A DNA stretch of 64,000 bases from Hirudinaria manillensis (Eukaryota; Annelida; Clitellata; Hirudinida; Hirudinidae): contig CM067526.1 in the NCBI GenBank assembly GCA_034509925.1, positions 7,090,501-7,154,500 of the forward strand. Reading direction: 5' to 3'. Positions 54,011 through 64,000 of the stretch are shown in pieces; the first letter of the stretch is position 1, and each line of letters opens with the position of its first letter. Made by a program: the position numbers and the translations under genes. The notes under the pieces were generated by a model. The model was given only the letters and a program-made list of their open reading frames with translations, had not been told where the DNA came from and searched no databases.

Positions 54011-56091
54011 TTCATCGGCAACATATTTCCTGTCCCTCCGATGACTTAAAATGTTTTAAAAACAAAATTCCAAAGTATGTGAACTTAATTATTAATATTA
54101 TTAATTATATTATGTCATAAAATTTTCTCGAAATCTTGAAACTTGGAGCAGCCAATTATTCCTGGTATTTATTTATATCAGCTGACAAATGCCTCTTTTT
54201 GAGACGAAATGTATCGAGATAGCAATGCACTCGAGCGCTTCATTCCCTGGATTTTCCTCTTTCATCGGATCTTTTCGTACATTCCAACATTAATATTAAA
54301 AATCTTCTTTAAAATTTAAAAACCTTTTTATGCTTAATTAATTTTTTTTTATAATTAAATTAATGCCTTTTATGTCATTAAACGCATTTAGTTTCCATTT
54401 TTATCATGAGAATAGTTTTTATTTTCGTAAATCTAATTACTTCGATTTCAAGGAGTATTATTATTATCATTATTATTTTGTAAATATTATTAATTCACAA
54501 CCAATAGGGCGACAGCTTCAAATGGATTGCATCGATTGAATATTTAACGTTGAGCATCAACAATTTGAAACAACAAGGGCTAAGGAGATGTTTTTACAAA
54601 AGCAAACCGTCTTTTTGAAAGAGTTGATGGAATGATTTCCAGGGTGAATGAACGAAGTTGTGGAATGAAGGAATGAAATGGAAGGAGTGAATGAAATGAA
54701 TGAACGAACGAACGAACAAACGAATGAATGAATGAATGGAGAGGTGAAAGAGTGAGGGGTTCGGAGTGATTGATGAGTCACTTGTTCGGATTAAAAGGCG
54801 TAGTGCAATTACGAGTCATTTCAAAATGAAGGACGTGGATACGACCCATCGTAAGTACTTTATAAAGGGACACTTAATGTATCAACATAACGATGATGGT
54901 GGCGATGACGATGACTTTGATGGTGACGACGACGACGACAATGAAGATGATGTCACCACAAAAATGGTAGCATCAATAAATAAATAAATAAAATAAAGTC
55001 TTAATTTTTGAATCCTCTGATCGAAACACGTCTCTGAAATTCATTCGCTTAGTTGAAAGCGAATGCGTCACTTGGAATCTCCAGGCTATTTTTAGCGATC
55101 TTCCAGCGGGCGGATCCAACACGTCACTCCTTGTTTGCAATTTCACGTTTCCGTGGATGCCGTGACGTCATCAATCACATGACGTTCGATTGGACGTAAA
55201 AATTAGATTAATGAGATTTAAATTTAAATCTCCTTTTAATCCTTCTTTTCCTATTATTAATGACAAATTGATTGCATGACTTCAATCAAAAGGATCAATC
55301 AGTTTCCGTCAATCAGTGGGAATTGATTGAACATCGATTCGAGTTGCGAGACCTCCGTCACGTGACGGGCTTAGAATAGCACCAAAACTGGATCAACTTT
55401 ATGTCCAGGTGTATGTTGTAACTTTCCGATGAACAAAAGATAATTTCATCTCGTAAACATCAACTGATTACGACTAAAACAATCGCTTGATGATGAAATT
55501 AAATTTATTAATTAACCAATTTTCACTAATTTAATAATTCCTTCGTCAGGGAGCGCCACACAGATTTATCTCCACCACTTTCGCCTGGATTTTATTTGAA
55601 TATAATTTAATCGCTTAATAATAATTAATAGAATCAAATATTTGAATTAAATCGGTTATAAATGATAAATATGGTTTTTTTTTCAAATAGATTGAATGTG
55701 AAATATTTAAATCAATTTGGCTCCATCTATAATGTTTAGCAAAAACAGGTGACACTTCATTACTACTCCTTACTATCGTAGACATCGTCATCATCATCAG
55801 CATCATCGTCGTTCTCATCATCAACGGCATCATCAACTATCATCATCATCAAAAGAGAATTAGGTTCAAAACCATTATTCAGAAAAAGCCACTCTTCGAA
55901 TAGCCTGTTATTCAGGATGTTGATATTATTCCACAATTAATTGCTATTATCATAACAACTAATATTATATTAGTTTAATTGTTTCATTATTATTATTATA
56001 TTTTTCTTTCTTCTTCTCGGTCTCACAGCCGGTGATGAATGAATGCTGAGCACTACCAGTGCTCTCAGCGATTCATCCAAGTACTTTCCGA

Positions 56092-56127
<36 letters not shown>

Positions 56128-56262
56128 TGTTTATTCACAATCACGGCCTCCGCCGGAAAACAGTGACCCCAGATCCCAACAAGGGATCACAGGCAGTCAC
56201 AACACATCAAGCCCAAATAAAATTAAAACAGAAAAACAGTCATGAACAAACAGAAACAACAA

Positions 56263-56350
56263 GCAAAAGTCCAAAACTTAAACCAAGTAATTCAATTATA
56301 CACGCAGCAAAAGTCCAAAACCCAAACAAAGTAATTCAATTATAGACGCA
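56263..56350 (-). repeat. 44-nt tandem repeat in LINE 3' UTR
   Basis: Two head-to-tail copies (56263-56306 and 56307-56350) differing at a few positions. It may vary in number between copies of the element. Confidence 0.9.
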
Positions 56351-56385
56351 GCTATATACAGTTATATACAAAATCCAAATCATTG

Positions 56386-59300
56386 TCAGTTCAATATTCT
56401 TCTTAATATATGTGCTGTCCCACACAAAGCGATTTTCTGCGCCTCAAGAGGAGATGGATTTCCAGGGATGAGATCCAGGTAATCTTTAAATTTCTTTGAT
56501 GTCATTCCTAATGCACCAACAACCACTGGTATTACCTGAGATCTCACACCCCACATTCTTTGGATTTCAATCTGTAGGTCTTTATACTTTGTTAATTTTT
56601 CCATCTCCTTCCGAGGCACATTCACATCATCCGGGACAGCAATATCAATTATTAGACATTTTCTTCTCTTCTTATCATGGTAAGTCAGATCTGGTCTGTT
56701 TGCAGGGATCGTTCTATCAGTTATTATTGGGTAATCCCACATCAACACTCCATGGTCGAACTTTGTAATTCCATTCGGTGTATGTTCGTACCATTTAGTG
56801 GTCAGTGGGATTCCGCATTCCCTGCCGATTCTCCAATGAATATACCTGGCAACTCTGTTATGCCTCTCTAAATATTCCGTTGCAGCCAGCATGCTACATC
56901 CTGATATTAAATGGCTAATGCTTTCAATATGCTGATGGCACATTCTACATAAGCCATCAGCATCTTGATGCAAAATCATCTTTTTAAAATACTTTGTCTG
57001 TAGGGCCTGGTCTTGAGCTGCAATTATTAGACTTTCTGTTTCAGCCTTCAGGTCACTCTTTCTGAGCCATTGAGTACTTGATTCGTTATCTATGTTTGCA
57101 TTGTGAAGATTTTTGATGTATTGCCCGTGCAGCGGTTTCCCTGTAATTCTTTTTAACTTTTCTATTTCCAGGGCATTTTTGAGTTCTTTTCCCAGATGTT
57201 CTTTTGTAACATTCAAATTATATTTCAATTTAATTTTACTTGTTTCTGTCTGCAGGGAAAATTTTTTCCTAGATTCATCCCATTTTCTTACCAATTGAAT
57301 CAATCTTCCATCTGTTGCTGCAATATATTCTCCCAGATTGAGGATGCTTTGTTGATACGCCGATAACAGTTCAATTATACCTCTACCCCCATTATTCCTT
57401 TTCACATACAGTCTGTCAATATCTGCTCCTGGGTGGTGCATTCCATTCATAGTTAGTATTTTTCTGGTTTTTCTATCACACTTTTCTATTTCTGATTTTA
57501 CCCAGGGAATTATTCCAAATCCATATGCAAAAACTGGTACTGCAAAACTATTAATTGCTGTTGTCTTATTTTTGGCACTAAGCTGAGTTTTAAGGATTTT
57601 TCTTAATCGACTGTAATATTCCCTTTTTACCTTTTCTTTCATCAATTTATTATTTAATCCATCCCGTTCCTCCATTCCAAGGTATTTATACATCTCCTGT
57701 ATCTCGAGAGATTTAATTTCTTCTTTTCCATCATCCATGAGTTCAATGCCTTTTGCGACAACAGGTTGTCCATATTTTATTTCAATTGTTGCACATTTTT
57801 CAGTTCCAAATTCCATACATATGTCTTTGCTGAATATTTCTACAACTCTTATAACTTTTTGCATATCCTCATGTTCAGATGTAAATAACTTTAAATCATC
57901 CATATAGAACAAGTGACTAATTTGTTCTTTGTGTATTCTATATCCCAGTCCAGTTCTGTTAATTAAATTAGATAGTGGAATTAATGCTATGCAAAACAAT
58001 AAAGGTGATAATGAGTCTCCTTGAAATATTCCTCGATTTATTCCTATTGTTGTTGTTTCAATGTCACCACCGTTATGTCTTAGAGTCATTCTGGTTTTCC
58101 ATTTCAACATTGACTGAGCAATAAACTGAACTATAACATCATTAACATGATAAATCTGCAAAGCTCGAATAATCCATGAGTGAGGGATACTGTCAAATGC
58201 TTTTCTGTAGTCGATCCAAGCAATATTTAGATTCTTTTTAAATTTCTGAGAGTTTTGAACTATCATCTGACTAATAAGTAACTGATCTTTGCATCCTCGG
58301 GATCCTTTTCTACATCCTTTTTGTTCTTCTGGCAGAATGCTGTTACTTTGAAAGTGGTTGTATATTCTTTTTGATATAGCTGCTGTTAATATTTTATATG
58401 TTGTTGGCAGGCATGTGATGGGTCTGTAATTCTTTGCTTTAGACGTCTCCTGTGATTTTGGCAACAAATATGTAATTCCTTCTGTCAGCCAAGTTGGTAT
58501 CTTAGATGGTTCCTTCATTATTTCATTGTAAGCATCTGTTAAGTGTTTATGTAGAGCAGTTAACTTTTTAAACCAGAAGTTGTGAATTTTATCTATGCCT
58601 GGACTTTTCCAATTATGTGACTGATTAATTATACCACTGATTTCTTCAACTTGAAAATCCCTCCATTCATATGCATTTAAATTTGCATATATTTCTTCTT
58701 CATATTTAATCCACTCTGCATCAGAATTATAATGTGTTTCCTTTTCTAAGATGTTTCTCCAAAATGTGTCAACTGTATTTAATTTAGGTGCATCTACTAT
58801 TTCAATCTGCTTCGAACTAATGCTTCTGTAAAATTTCTTGGTATCATTACGAAACATTCTGTTTTGATGGTATTGTTCACTTCTTTTACTGTACCTTCTT
58901 AGTCTCTGAGCTTTCGCCTGCAGTTTCATTGTGACATCTTGTTCAAGTTCATTAATTTGGTTTAAGGACATTGTGTTCATCCCCATCTGTTTCTTGTGAT
59001 CCAGATTTCCATTTTTAAATTCCTTTATCATAGATAATTGTTTTCTGTATCTGTTTATTGTTTTCTGGATTCTCATCTTCCAGTTAGCAACTTTAAATCT
59101 CACAGCAACACGTTTTCTTTCAAATTTTTCACCTGCAATCAGAGATGCCACTGTATACACTAATTCATTTATCTTTGTCAAGTCTAAAGTCATTTCTGTT
59201 GAAACTTTGAGGAGTATTTGATTTGCTAGTTTTATTGTCTCTTCAGCTTGTCTTGGGCTTGTAATTTTATTCAAGTTTTTCCTCTCATGTATTTTAATCA

Positions 59301-59943
59301 TCTTGATCTGATTGAATTTTGAGATTAATTTATTTTCAGCTTCTATCATTTCTTCTGATTTGAACTCTCTGGTCAATAAACTTTCTTGTCCTGAGTCTGC
59401 TTGGTGTTGTTTGTAGATCAAATTTTCCTGCTGAGAATTTGAGTCATCTTCACTCTGACATACCTCTGATCCACAAATTTGTTCCACATCTAAGTCTGAG
59501 CCTCTGAGTTTTCGCTTCACATCTTCATCAATTTCTGCTAAATCAAATTCTGAAAGTTTCTTCTCTTTTAAAATATATCTTCTGTGATTGCTCAGATTGT
59601 TTGGATTCATGCCTGGGAATATTTCAGGATTTCTGCTTCTCCAGATATTGTAGGTAGCTATTGTTACATTGCCGTTGTTTGATTCCTTTGCAAAATAATA
59701 TGACCAGATTACATCTTTATACTGTTCGTTTGTCCATTTCTGTCTTCTTTTATTTACACATTTCACATCATCATTAATTTTATTTTCATTTTTCATCATC
59801 ATGTTTTTCTCCAGAGAGAATGCAAGATTGTCTTTAATTTCATTTTCAATGCTATCCTTTTTTCTTGAGTCATTTACCTTAATCAATTTCAAATTCTGTG
59901 GCTTCTCATGTCTATCAGCTTTATTAATGCTTAACTCTTGCAA
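56386..59943 (-). CDS. LINE ORF2: reverse transcriptase with C-terminal PD-(D/E)XK endonuclease
   Basis: About 1,185 codons. Order: charged N-terminal region (~1-400), reverse transcriptase with YRPITCLPT, IAWIDYRKAFDSIPHSW, GIFQGDSLSPLLFC and the catalytic FYMDDLKLF near residue 680, then a zinc knuckle CRMCHQHIESISHLISGC (C-x2-C-x8-H-x4-C) near 1000. Near 1085 is the endonuclease core RPDL followed by KCLIIDIAV, with downstream KEMEKLTKYKDL. This is the restriction-like endonuclease layout used for target-primed reverse transcription. The frame starts at a non-ATG codon: it is open from inside the end of ORF1 (60-odd nt overlap), the ORF1 stop lies 3-5 nt before the listed start, and the first in-frame Met is about 47 codons in. 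Translation may rely on reinitiation or frameshifting. No internal stop is seen. Confidence 0.92.
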   Translation of the reverse strand: MQELSINKADRHEKPQNLKLIKVNDSRKKDSIENEIKDNLAFSLEKNMMMKNENKINDDVKCVNKRRQKWTNEQYKDVIWSYYFAKESNNGNVTIATYNIWRSRNPEIFPGMNPNNLSNHRRYILKEKKLSEFDLAEIDEDVKRKLRGSDLDVEQICGSEVCQSEDDSNSQQENLIYKQHQADSGQESLLTREFKSEEMIEAENKLISKFNQIKMIKIHERKNLNKITSPRQAEETIKLANQILLKVSTEMTLDLTKINELVYTVASLIAGEKFERKRVAVRFKVANWKMRIQKTINRYRKQLSMIKEFKNGNLDHKKQMGMNTMSLNQINELEQDVTMKLQAKAQRLRRYSKRSEQYHQNRMFRNDTKKFYRSISSKQIEIVDAPKLNTVDTFWRNILEKETHYNSDAEWIKYEEEIYANLNAYEWRDFQVEEISGIINQSHNWKSPGIDKIHNFWFKKLTALHKHLTDAYNEIMKEPSKIPTWLTEGITYLLPKSQETSKAKNYRPITCLPTTYKILTAAISKRIYNHFQSNSILPEEQKGCRKGSRGCKDQLLISQMIVQNSQKFKKNLNIAWIDYRKAFDSIPHSWIIRALQIYHVNDVIVQFIAQSMLKWKTRMTLRHNGGDIETTTIGINRGIFQGDSLSPLLFCIALIPLSNLINRTGLGYRIHKEQISHLFYMDDLKLFTSEHEDMQKVIRVVEIFSKDICMEFGTEKCATIEIKYGQPVVAKGIELMDDGKEEIKSLEIQEMYKYLGMEERDGLNNKLMKEKVKREYYSRLRKILKTQLSAKNKTTAINSFAVPVFAYGFGIIPWVKSEIEKCDRKTRKILTMNGMHHPGADIDRLYVKRNNGGRGIIELLSAYQQSILNLGEYIAATDGRLIQLVRKWDESRKKFSLQTETSKIKLKYNLNVTKEHLGKELKNALEIEKLKRITGKPLHGQYIKNLHNANIDNESSTQWLRKSDLKAETESLIIAAQDQALQTKYFKKMILHQDADGLCRMCHQHIESISHLISGCSMLAATEYLERHNRVARYIHWRIGRECGIPLTTKWYEHTPNGITKFDHGVLMWDYPIITDRTIPANRPDLTYHDKKRRKCLIIDIAVPDDVNVPRKEMEKLTKYKDLQIEIQRMWGVRSQVIPVVVGALGMTSKKFKDYLDLIPGNPSPLEAQKIALCGTAHILRRILN

Positions 59944-59945
59944 GT

Positions 59946-60827
59946 CTATAAATTCTGTTTCTTGATCAGGACCACATGGAATGAACCTGGTGTTCCTCTT
60001 ATTTTATATATAAATCTGTCGGCTTCTCCAGTCTTGGCTTTTTCTTCTTTAGCTTTTTCAATCAACTTTTTACAACTTTGTCTATCTTCAATTGACAAAT
60101 CATGACTGACAATTAATTTCTTGAACTTCATTAGACCTTTCAGTTTATAACAGCTCTCAAGTATCATGTTTTTAAGGCTGAAGTTGTAAAACTTTACAAT
60201 CATGGGTCTATCTTTACCTTCAATTTTCTTTCCAATTCTGTTCATTTGCAAAACATCTTTTTGATGATCAAATTCAATATCAAATGCTTTTAACAATTCT
60301 GTAAGAAATTCCTTGTCATTACTTTTTTGGTCAGACATACTCTCTTTCAAGTTGTAGAAAACAAGATTGTTTTTTCTTTGCTCCCTGTCTTCTTTTATTT
60401 CAGTTGCAGTCTTTGTTTTGATAACTGAGTCTTGAACTGATTTCACATTTCTGTTCATTTCTTGAACATTGGTTTTAAATAAATCAGTCCATTTTTCTGT
60501 TTCCTTTACTTTGTCCACACTTATTTCATTCAACTTGTTGCCAAATTGTTTGAATTCCGCATTTAATTTGTCCAACTGAAGTTTCCAGTCTTTCATCTCA
60601 TTCATTTGTTTTTGGATCATACTTTCGTGTGCTGTTCTTTCTTCTATCATTGATTTGATTTGAGCAATATCCTTGGTTATGTTTTCAATGTTTTCGTCAA
60701 CTTGATAACATTCTACAATTTTTTTCAGCACGTCTACATTTTCTTTTACACATTTATCACAGATGTGTAGTCCGATCATAGTTGCCGAAGCCGCTATTTC
60801 CTTTCTAATTCGGACCGCGTCCGTCAT
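59946..60827 (-). CDS. LINE ORF1: RNA-binding coiled-coil protein
   Basis: 293 codons from ATG at 60827 (ATGACGGACGCG on the minus strand). The N-terminus has a possible metal site HICDKC at 21-26. About 40-145 is Glu/Lys/Gln-rich with heptad-like hydrophobics, a probable coiled coil for oligomerisation. RKNNLVFYNLKES at about 153-165 begins an RRM-like fold, followed by RPMIVKFYNFSLKN and a C-terminal basic part (LSIEDRQSCKKLIEKAKEE, then YKIRGTPGSF) resembling the L1 ORF1p C-terminal domain. By family knowledge such proteins coat the element RNA and act as nucleic-acid chaperones. It ends at TAG and overlaps the open ORF2 frame. Confidence 0.85.
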   Translation of the reverse strand: MTDAVRIRKEIAASATMIGLHICDKCVKENVDVLKKIVECYQVDENIENITKDIAQIKSMIEERTAHESMIQKQMNEMKDWKLQLDKLNAEFKQFGNKLNEISVDKVKETEKWTDLFKTNVQEMNRNVKSVQDSVIKTKTATEIKEDREQRKNNLVFYNLKESMSDQKSNDKEFLTELLKAFDIEFDHQKDVLQMNRIGKKIEGKDRPMIVKFYNFSLKNMILESCYKLKGLMKFKKLIVSHDLSIEDRQSCKKLIEKAKEEKAKTGEADRFIYKIRGTPGSFHVVLIKKQNL

Positions 60828-60951
60828 TTCAACTTTTTTCGAGTGTGGCGTATAAAAGTAATAAATTTATTAAAATTTATATCGATAATATACGCTAAAA
60901 CAATCGAATATTAATGAAGTGCGCTGCAGAGATCAGCACGTATGAGCGTTA

Positions 60952-62019
<1,068 letters not shown>

Positions 62020-64000
62020 CTATAGTCCAATTCGCCGGCGCCAACGTTTATGAGTTCTGCGCTTATGGAATTTCCACATAAGGTAGGTGTCCAGCAAAAC
62101 CGATGTTGCCAGGTACATCATGCCGTTTCTGGACAGACCGATGCCCCGCCATGACAAGTAAGATCTGGAGGATATTACACCTCTGAAGTTGCATACAAAG
62201 GCGGTTACTATGATCTTCGGAGAGATAGCACCCCCAGGGCTATTGTTAGACATCCAGATGTGGATGTCTTTGGAGTTATATTTCCCTGTCTTGGATGAGT
62301 GGACCTCGTCCAGTGAGGCGGTATCAGAGACAATGGTGACGTCGCATACGATTGAATCGTCCTTACTCCACGCGACTAGGTCAGGGACTCTGATGCCTTC
62401 CTCAACTGGTATCCTCGGCTCGATTTTGGTGAAGTACCCTTTCTCGGCCAACTTCGTTTCCAGCCGATGGACGAGGTTGTTGTGCCTCTCTCGTCTCGAT
62501 ACATCCATTCCTGGACAAACCTGGAAAATGTGATCCAGGCTCTCGGTGACTCTGCAACCGGCGTCACACTTGGTGTTTACCTCTGGATGATATCTGGAAA
62601 CCCGGAGATTGCATGGGAGGACGCCTGCTCTGACCTTTAAGCACTTTAAGTAGTCACTCGGGAACAATCTTGAACGCCCATCCGCGATCCATTCACTGAT
62701 ACCGACACCCTGGAAAAAGGACTGGAGTCCAAATCCGTCTACCGAGCTGTAAAGGCTCTCGAGAGTCTCTTCCTTAAGTCGTTTTTTGGCTGACGACTCC
62801 GAATTTAATTGCCCGAACTTCCTGTGTTCTCCAAGGACGATGCTGTTGTCCTTTAGAGTGTCGAGCAAGAATTCGTCTTCATTGCTTTTCGAGCGAGCCA
62901 TCATAGATCTCATTCTGCTGGTTCTGATGAGTGGAACCCACTTTCTGAGCTGCAGTAGTCCCAATCCACCAAATTTCAGCCCCGCATGGAAGAAGGCGGT
63001 CGGCGTGTCTTTTGGGAGGCGCAGCCATTGCCTGACGGCAGATCTTACTTTCGTGTCTGCAGCCTTTAGAGATTTCAAAGAGATTTTATTGAAGGTAAGA
63101 TAGTGCACGAGGCTTGGAATAAGGTTCGATCTTAGGGTGTAGAGTTTTTGATTTGGCTTTAAAGGAGCTCTAGATATTGCATGCAAGGATTTATGCATTC
63201 TGTCGCCTAGTGACGCGTATTTCATTTTTGGGCCAATGTCAATTCCAAGATATCGGTAGGTGTCGAGAATGTTCATTGCCTTGATTGGCAGCTGGCTGAC
63301 ACTGAGGTAAGAATCCGGGTCAACAATCCAAGGACTGTTTTTCTTTTGCACTTTCGCTCTCAGTGAAGAACATTTTTGGGCATTCATAATTAGTCCAACT
63401 TTTGCCAGAGATTCCTCGACTTGTTTCAACAACATCCTCATTCCAATATCAGTAGAGGATAGCAGGATCAAATCATCTGCGAACGCCAAATAATTGCATT
63501 TGACTGATGAACTAACATCGCCAGTCACACCGATGGATTGGTCTACTTCTGACATCACCATGTCGATAACCGCGTTGAAAAGTAGAGGAGACATTGGATC
63601 TCCTTGCCTGACTCCTCTATTAACTGGTATGTCCCGACTCAATTTGCCTCCAATCTTCATTTGAACTGAACAATCGCGGTAGGCCTCTGAAATGTATCTC
63701 AACAAAAAAGGAGGAGTTCCCAATCTGTGAGCCGCTCTTACAATGGACTGGTGTGAAACCGAATCGAAGGCTTTGGTCACATCAATGAACGTGAGATTGA
63801 GATTCTGTTTCTGTTCCTTCTTTTTCTGTATGATTGCTTTCACGAGCCATATATTATCCGCCAGGCCATCACCGTGTCTGAAAGCCTTCTGACGATTTGA
63901 GATGGACCAGTGTGCGAGCATTCTCTTGCTCAGCAATCGGTGAAATAAACGACCGATGATTGATCCCACCGTAATTGGTCTAAAATCCTCTGGCTTCAGA
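62020..64000 (-). CDS. R2-like LINE ORF, C-terminal ~660 codons, runs off the window
   Basis: Open from 64000 to a stop at 62020. It begins inside the reverse transcriptase at KPEDFRPITVGSIIGRLFHR, so the N-terminal part lies beyond the window. Visible motifs: TFIDVTKAFDSVSH, GVRQGDPMSPLLFN, catalytic LAFADDLILL, a zinc knuckle CDAGCRVTESLDHIFQVC (C-x3-C-x7-H-x4-C, the R2 spacing), and the endonuclease core VPDLVAW with CDVTIVSD (P-D-x12-D). These place it in the R2 group. It ends with a short basic tail. No internal stop is seen. R2 proper inserts into 28S rRNA genes; here the 3' end adjoins a TTA microsatellite and no rRNA is in the window, so the element differs in target or was inserted elsewhere. 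Confidence 0.92.
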   Translation of the reverse strand, partial: LKPEDFRPITVGSIIGRLFHRLLSKRMLAHWSISNRQKAFRHGDGLADNIWLVKAIIQKKKEQKQNLNLTFIDVTKAFDSVSHQSIVRAAHRLGTPPFLLRYISEAYRDCSVQMKIGGKLSRDIPVNRGVRQGDPMSPLLFNAVIDMVMSEVDQSIGVTGDVSSSVKCNYLAFADDLILLSSTDIGMRMLLKQVEESLAKVGLIMNAQKCSSLRAKVQKKNSPWIVDPDSYLSVSQLPIKAMNILDTYRYLGIDIGPKMKYASLGDRMHKSLHAISRAPLKPNQKLYTLRSNLIPSLVHYLTFNKISLKSLKAADTKVRSAVRQWLRLPKDTPTAFFHAGLKFGGLGLLQLRKWVPLIRTSRMRSMMARSKSNEDEFLLDTLKDNSIVLGEHRKFGQLNSESSAKKRLKEETLESLYSSVDGFGLQSFFQGVGISEWIADGRSRLFPSDYLKCLKVRAGVLPCNLRVSRYHPEVNTKCDAGCRVTESLDHIFQVCPGMDVSRRERHNNLVHRLETKLAEKGYFTKIEPRIPVEEGIRVPDLVAWSKDDSIVCDVTIVSDTASLDEVHSSKTGKYNSKDIHIWMSNNSPGGAISPKIIVTAFVCNFRGVISSRSYLSWRGIGLSRNGMMYLATSVLLDTYLMWKFHKRRTHKRWRRRIGL

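Larger units (their letters stand above)
50849..56092. other. Noncoding region
   Basis: Holds a ~10-nt minisatellite of CAATCCCTGG units (51479-51530), GGAT-type runs (51950-52150), a GAT/GAC tract (53243-53300), a 30-nt tandem of ATTTTATT words (53937-54010), a GAAT/GAAC array (54690-54740), E-box/CRE sites (53130-53135, 55163-55170, 55357-55366) and an X-box-like site (51687-51700). A minus frame at 53664-53924 and frames at 52612-52980 have no recognisable family. Confidence 0.45.
56093..60951 (-). mobile_element. LINE with L1-type ORF1 and restriction-like-endonuclease ORF2, apparently complete
   Basis: Minus-strand non-LTR element of about 4.85 kb: short 5' UTR (60828-60951), ORF1 (59946-60827), ORF2 (56386-59943) and 3' UTR with a 44-nt tandem repeat, ending in a TAA-type tail (56093-56128). 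On both sides it is bounded by TTA repeats. Both ORFs are open, so insertion is recent. No APE endonuclease domain is seen at the ORF2 start; the nuclease is at the C-terminus, as in the R2/R4/NeSL/CRE/Hero groups. The separate L1-like ORF1 is not typical of those groups. Dong (R4 group) is known to insert into TAA repeats. Confidence 0.85.

Overview
This is AT-rich DNA from an animal nuclear genome. Evidence: genes split by short GT-AG introns (most 59-150 nt, a few 300-850 nt), animal gene families (a RAB3GAP1 orthologue, an immunoglobulin-type receptor, an IRE1/RNase L-type nuclease), two non-LTR retrotransposons and very abundant microsatellites (ATT, AAAC, AATAT, GAT/GAC, CATC/CGTC, GAAT/GAAC). 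I cannot name the species; an invertebrate fits best because the nuclease is far from vertebrate RNase L and the LINEs are of the restriction-endonuclease type. Layout: 1-7312 is repeat-rich noncoding DNA with one GC-rich block (4422-4835) that folds into strong hairpins. 7313-14891 is a recent duplication, A-B-A'-B', in which the second copy carries a six-exon gene for a two-Ig-domain transmembrane receptor (10391-12372) and the first copy carries only 309 bp of unrelated DNA. 17798-23807 is a ~20-exon RAB3GAP1 gene, the catalytic subunit of the Rab3 GAP / Rab18 GEF complex. 24760-26887 is a nine-exon gene for a small (~392 aa) protein made only of a pseudokinase and a KEN endoribonuclease domain, lacking the luminal or ankyrin sensor of IRE1 or RNase L. 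27336-28890 holds acidic open reading frames and broken coding fragments. From 28.9 to 56 kb I see almost only microsatellites, AT-rich DNA, small local duplications and short putative regulatory motifs; one possible minus-strand first exon lies at 50671-50848. 56093-60951 (minus strand) is a complete-looking two-ORF LINE whose ORF2 ends in a PD-(D/E)XK nuclease, bounded on both sides by TTA repeats. 61826-64000 (minus strand) is the 3' part of a second, R2-like LINE running off the window end. The genes do not form one pathway. RAB3GAP1 is a housekeeping trafficking gene. The Ig receptor with tyrosine motifs in its tail and the sensor-less KEN nuclease both look like candidate immune or recognition genes and lie 12 kb apart, but nothing in the sequence proves a functional link. 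The most notable items are the KEN nuclease, the Ig receptor inside a presence/absence duplication, the unusual LINE architecture, and two pervasive noncoding signals: RFX-type X-boxes and CpG-decay patterns in the microsatellites.
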